Shown here: one piece after another, positions 61,357 through 64,000 of the stretch | How the letters are laid out: each line of letters opens with the position of its first letter | Position numbering within the stretch: position 1 is the first letter of the stretch | Assembly: GCF_016862175.1 (NCBI RefSeq) | Contig: NZ_BOML01000032.1 | Coordinates: 37,181-101,180, forward strand | DNA length: 64,000 nt | Direction of reading: 5' to 3' | DNA from: Paractinoplanes durhamensis | Lineage (GTDB): Bacteria > Actinomycetota > Actinomycetes > Mycobacteriales > Micromonosporaceae | The notes under the pieces: generated by a model | What the model was told of the DNA's origin: nothing | Databases searched by the model: none | Seen by the model: only the letters and a program-made list of their open reading frames with translations | Translations under genes and position numbers: made by a program

Positions 61357-62409
61357 TCACGCTCCGGTGACCGCCTGGTAGCCCTTGTGGGTGCGGAACC
61401 AGTCGGTCATCGTGTCGGTGCGCAGCGCCAGGAACAGGGCGCGGCAGCCGTTCGTGTCCAGGCGGTTCGCGGTGCCGGCGGTGGTGTGCACGAAGCCGGT
61501 CGACGGAATCGTCGTGAAGCCGAGGTCGTCCTGGCTCAGGTGGGACAGCTCGCGGGCGGTCTGGGCCAGGCTCAGGCCCTGGTCGACGACCAGTGACTTG
61601 GCCGCCTCGGACAGCAGCTGGTTGAGGCGGATCGGGTTGGTGAGCACGCCCATCGACAGCACCTTGCCGGTCAGCGCGTGCAGGTACTGCTGCTGCCGCT
61701 TCACCCGGTCGAAGTCGCCGCCGGCCAGGCCGTACCGCTGGCGTACGTAAATCTCGGCCTTCTTGCCGTCGAGGTGATTGACGCCCGCCTTGAACGTGAA
61801 GCCGGTGCGGCCGTCCCGAGTGGTCTTGCGGACGGTCACGTCGACCCCGCCGACGATGTCGGTGATCTTGCGAACGGCGGCGAAGTCGACCCGTACGACG
61901 TGGTCGATGTTCACTCCGGTCAGGTGGCTGACCACCTGCACCACGAGGGGTGCGCCGCCCCACGCGTACGCCGCGTTGATCTTTGTCTTTCCGCCGTTCC
62001 AGCGGCCCGCGACCGGCGGGATGTAGACGTACGAGTCGCGCGGGAACGAGACGATGCCGGCGTGCTCGCGGTTGCGGTCGACGTGCAGCAGCATGATCGT
62101 GTCGCTGCGGGACTGGCCCTGCGTCCAGCCGCTGCGGGTGTCGACGCCGAGGATCAGGAAGTTCTGCCCCACCTCGACCCCGTTGCCGACGCCGGGAAGG
62201 GCGCTCGGGCCGGTCGACGGGCCGGTGACCACGACGTACTCGGAGCCCTTGGCGATCTTCGGCAGGGCCGAGGCCTGGCCGAGCATGTCGTCCCGGCCGA
62301 CCTGAGCGGCGACGTGCTCGGCATACAGCACGGAAGCCCCGAAACCGGCCCCCGCGAGGGCGGCGAGTGCCGTCAGGGTCACCAGTACCGCTTTCGCCCA
62401 GCGCGCCAC
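61357..62409 (-). CDS. LytR-CpsA-Psr (LCP) family glycopolymer ligase
   Basis: A 350-residue membrane-anchored phosphotransferase that attaches wall polymers to peptidoglycan. The N-terminal TM is AVLVTLTALAALAGAGFGASVLYAEH. LCP domain motifs are FLILGVDTRSG, SRSDTIMLLHVDRN, IVSFPRDSYVYIP, TKINAAYAWGG and VRQRYGLAGGDFDRVKRQQ, so the conserved Asp/Arg set is present. There is no LytR_C domain. It is divergent from the SGNH hydrolase gene. Confidence 0.95.
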   Translation of the reverse strand: MARWAKAVLVTLTALAALAGAGFGASVLYAEHVAAQVGRDDMLGQASALPKIAKGSEYVVVTGPSTGPSALPGVGNGVEVGQNFLILGVDTRSGWTQGQSRSDTIMLLHVDRNREHAGIVSFPRDSYVYIPPVAGRWNGGKTKINAAYAWGGAPLVVQVVSHLTGVNIDHVVRVDFAAVRKITDIVGGVDVTVRKTTRDGRTGFTFKAGVNHLDGKKAEIYVRQRYGLAGGDFDRVKRQQQYLHALTGKVLSMGVLTNPIRLNQLLSEAAKSLVVDQGLSLAQTARELSHLSQDDLGFTTIPSTGFVHTTAGTANRLDTNGCRALFLALRTDTMTDWFRTHKGYQAVTGA

Positions 62410-62574
62410 TCACACCGCCTTCATCCAGGGAACTTGCCCGTCTCCTAGGACCTATCGGCGCCGGCGTTCATCCCGTGAGGGCACCGGTTCCGGGTGCGGC
62501 GAAGCGACCCGGATCGGATCGGGTGTCCGATCCGTCTAGGCTGCCTGTGCTCGTTCACACATCGGAGGTCATCG

Positions 62575-63381
62575 TTGTCTTTCCGTCCTTCTCGTCCTGC
62601 TGCGGTAGTCGTGTCCGTGCTGCTGGCCGGGCTCTGCCTGCAGGAGCCGGCCGCCGCGGCCACAACCACCGTCGACTACGTGGCGCTCGGTGATTCGTAT
62701 TCGGCGGGTGTCGGCACCCCCGACGCCGCCGGTTCCTGCGGGCAGAGCCCGAGCAGCTATCCGTCGCTCTGGGCGATCAACCATCCGGCCGCGGTGCTCC
62801 ATCTTGCCGCCTGCGGCGGAGCAACCACCGATAACGTACGTACGTCGCAGCTCACCAGCCTCACCGCGGACACCGACCTGGTCAGCATCACCGCCGGCGG
62901 CAACGACGTGGGTTTCTCGCCCACCCTGTCGGTGTGCACGGCCGGCACCGACGCGGCGTGCCAGCAGCAGGTAGCCGCCGCGCGCACCGCGATCGCCCAG
63001 ATCCTGCCGGCCAAGCTGGACGCGACCTACCAGGCGATCCGGCAGAAGGCCCCGAACGCGACCGTGGTCGTGCTCGGCTACCCCCGACTGTTCGACATCG
63101 CGGCGTCCTGCCCGGGCGGCGGCCTGAGCGCGGCCCGCCGGCAACTGCTCAACGACACCGCCGACAGCCTGGCGGCGGTAACCGCCGACCGGGTGAAAGC
63201 GGCCGGTTTCACCTTCGCCGACACCCGCCCGCTGTTCACCGGCCACGGGGTGTGCACGACGGTGGCATGGATCAACAACGTGTCGGCGACCCGGCCGGCC
63301 GATTCCTACCACCCGAACGGGGGTGGCTACGCCCAGGTGTATCTCCCGCTGCTGACCGCGGCGTCCGGCATCGGCGTCTGA
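62575..63381 (+). CDS. Secreted SGNH/GDSL hydrolase
   Basis: A 268-residue secreted lipase/esterase. The TTG at 62575 follows GGAGGT by 5 nt and opens a signal peptide (AAVVVSVLLAGLCLQEPAAAA). SGNH blocks: VALGDSYSAG (catalytic Ser), the Gly in LAACGGATT, ITAGGNDVGF (Asn), and DSYHPN (catalytic Asp/His). Six cysteines suggest three disulfides, as in Streptomyces SGNH lipases. A TAGGCT -10 near 62536 is a likely promoter element. Confidence 0.93.
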   Translation: MSFRPSRPAAVVVSVLLAGLCLQEPAAAATTTVDYVALGDSYSAGVGTPDAAGSCGQSPSSYPSLWAINHPAAVLHLAACGGATTDNVRTSQLTSLTADTDLVSITAGGNDVGFSPTLSVCTAGTDAACQQQVAAARTAIAQILPAKLDATYQAIRQKAPNATVVVLGYPRLFDIAASCPGGGLSAARRQLLNDTADSLAAVTADRVKAAGFTFADTRPLFTGHGVCTTVAWINNVSATRPADSYHPNGGGYAQVYLPLLTAASGIGV

Positions 63382-63398
63382 AAACGCAGACATGAGAA

Positions 63399-63424
63399 AA
63401 GGCCCGGTCGTCGGACCGGGCCTT
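63399..63424 (+). terminator. Hairpin terminator after the SGNH hydrolase gene
   Basis: AAGGCCCGGTC (63399-63409) pairs perfectly with GACCGGGCCTT (63414-63424) around a 4-nt loop. Confidence 0.88.
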
Positions 63425-63719
63425 CGTACACACCGAAAAACGCGGCGGCCGGTGCGGTCGAAGTTTCCGGATGTCCGCCGGGCAGGCCGGCGAGCAGCCA
63501 GTCAACGGCTCATGAGATCCCGCGACGCCGGTCGTCAGACAATGCCTCGGCCACCGTGCCGCCGCGGTCACTCCGGTTTGCGGACCAGGAAGCGACATCG
63601 CGAACCTAGCCCAACCTTATGCATACGGCAACACCTAGACACATGCTGATGCCTACTGATGCTTGCAGCCCTCCTGCCGGCGTGGTCAACTGACCTCGCG
63701 GACCAGGGAGTAGGGAACG
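63425..63719. other. Gene-free stretch upstream of the GntR-like gene
   Basis: I see no gene here. The only structure is CTGATGC repeated at 63646-63652 and 63656-63662, a 10-bp phased direct repeat about 60 nt upstream of the GntR-like start, which might be its operator. Confidence 0.35.
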
Positions 63720-63944
63720 TTGCCAGCAAAATCAAAGACCCAGCACGTAATCGACGACATCACCACGCAGATCGAATCGGGCCAGCTGGCCCCAGGCGAC
63801 CGCCTGCCAAGCACAGCAGAGCTAAGAGCCCAGTACGGCGTGTCCATCACCGTCGTACGCAACGCAGTGCAGTGGCTGAAGGCAAAGGGCCTAGTCGAGG
63901 GCCTGTCCGGCGTAGGAGTCTTCGTAGCCGACAAAGAAAGCTAG
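63720..63944 (+). CDS. GntR-type winged helix protein without effector domain
   Basis: A 74-residue DNA-binding protein containing only the GntR winged helix (VIDDITTQIESGQLAPGDRL, PSTAELRAQYGVSITVVRNA, VQWLKAKGLVEGLSGVGVFV). The TTG at 63720 follows GGGAG/AGGGA. Stand-alone GntR domains of this size occur on actinobacterial integrative elements as KorSA-like repressors and also as chromosomal regulators. The stop is inside the window, so the gene is complete. Confidence 0.88.
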   Translation: MPAKSKTQHVIDDITTQIESGQLAPGDRLPSTAELRAQYGVSITVVRNAVQWLKAKGLVEGLSGVGVFVADKES

Positions 63945-64000
63945 CCGCCACCGCCGGGGAGGGTGGGTCGGTGGGGGCGGTGCCGTGCGATGCGGTGCGG

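Overview
This window is high-GC actinobacterial chromosome. It is most likely from Actinoplanes or a close Micromonosporaceae relative: it has many GTG/TTG starts and many apparently leaderless genes, WhiB and XRE-DUF397 regulators, F420 biosynthesis genes and iron boxes. The assignment is inferred from gene content only.

Layout. (1) 1-8.1 kb: an acidic repeat protein of unknown function, then the F420 genes cofD-cofE with a Nudix hydrolase on the minus strand, a membrane protein and fbiC on the plus strand. (2) 8.4-33 kb: a block that keeps the gene order I remember from mycobacteria (fbiAB, whiB2, a Zincin_1 protein, DUF3499, manB, SIS protein, manA, sahH, mtrA-mtrB-lpqB, comF, hpf, secA). 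It is interrupted by a polysaccharide deacetylase, an aldehyde dehydrogenase/DUF779/GAF-regulator module, an XRE-DUF397 pair and an iron-controlled efeUOB operon. A 0.5-kb element with long inverted arms lies between manA and sahH. (3) 33.5-42.6 kb: secA, an excisionase-like HTH, an Rv3235-family protein, an Lrp/rhodanese pair, membrane and DUF proteins, pruA and a PadR regulator. (4) 42.6-48.5 kb: prfB, ftsE, ftsX, an M23 peptidase, smpB, a CBM2-like protein and ssrA (tmRNA), which together cover translation termination and rescue, and division-linked wall cleavage. (5) 48.5-64 kb: an accessory region with two intact toxin-antitoxin pairs, at least three decayed ones (AbiEi-like, Fic-like, a Phd-VapC chimera) and a frameshifted nuclease-like gene. 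It also carries a CPBP protease, a LysR-controlled operon of two degenerate inositol-monophosphatase paralogues with an NAD(P)-binding protein, a lytic transglycosylase, an LCP ligase, an SGNH hydrolase and small regulators.

How genes work together. cofD, cofE and fbiC build coenzyme F420, but CofE here lacks the FMN reductase domain found in mycobacterial FbiB. manB/manA interconvert mannose and fructose phosphates for mannosylated glycans. EfeUOB imports iron under probable IdeR/DmdR control. MtrAB-LpqB is an envelope/cell-cycle signalling unit, and FtsEX probably drives the adjacent coiled-coil M23 hydrolase. SmpB and tmRNA rescue stalled ribosomes. The accessory region beyond ssrA is where toxin-antitoxin genes have repeatedly arrived and decayed.
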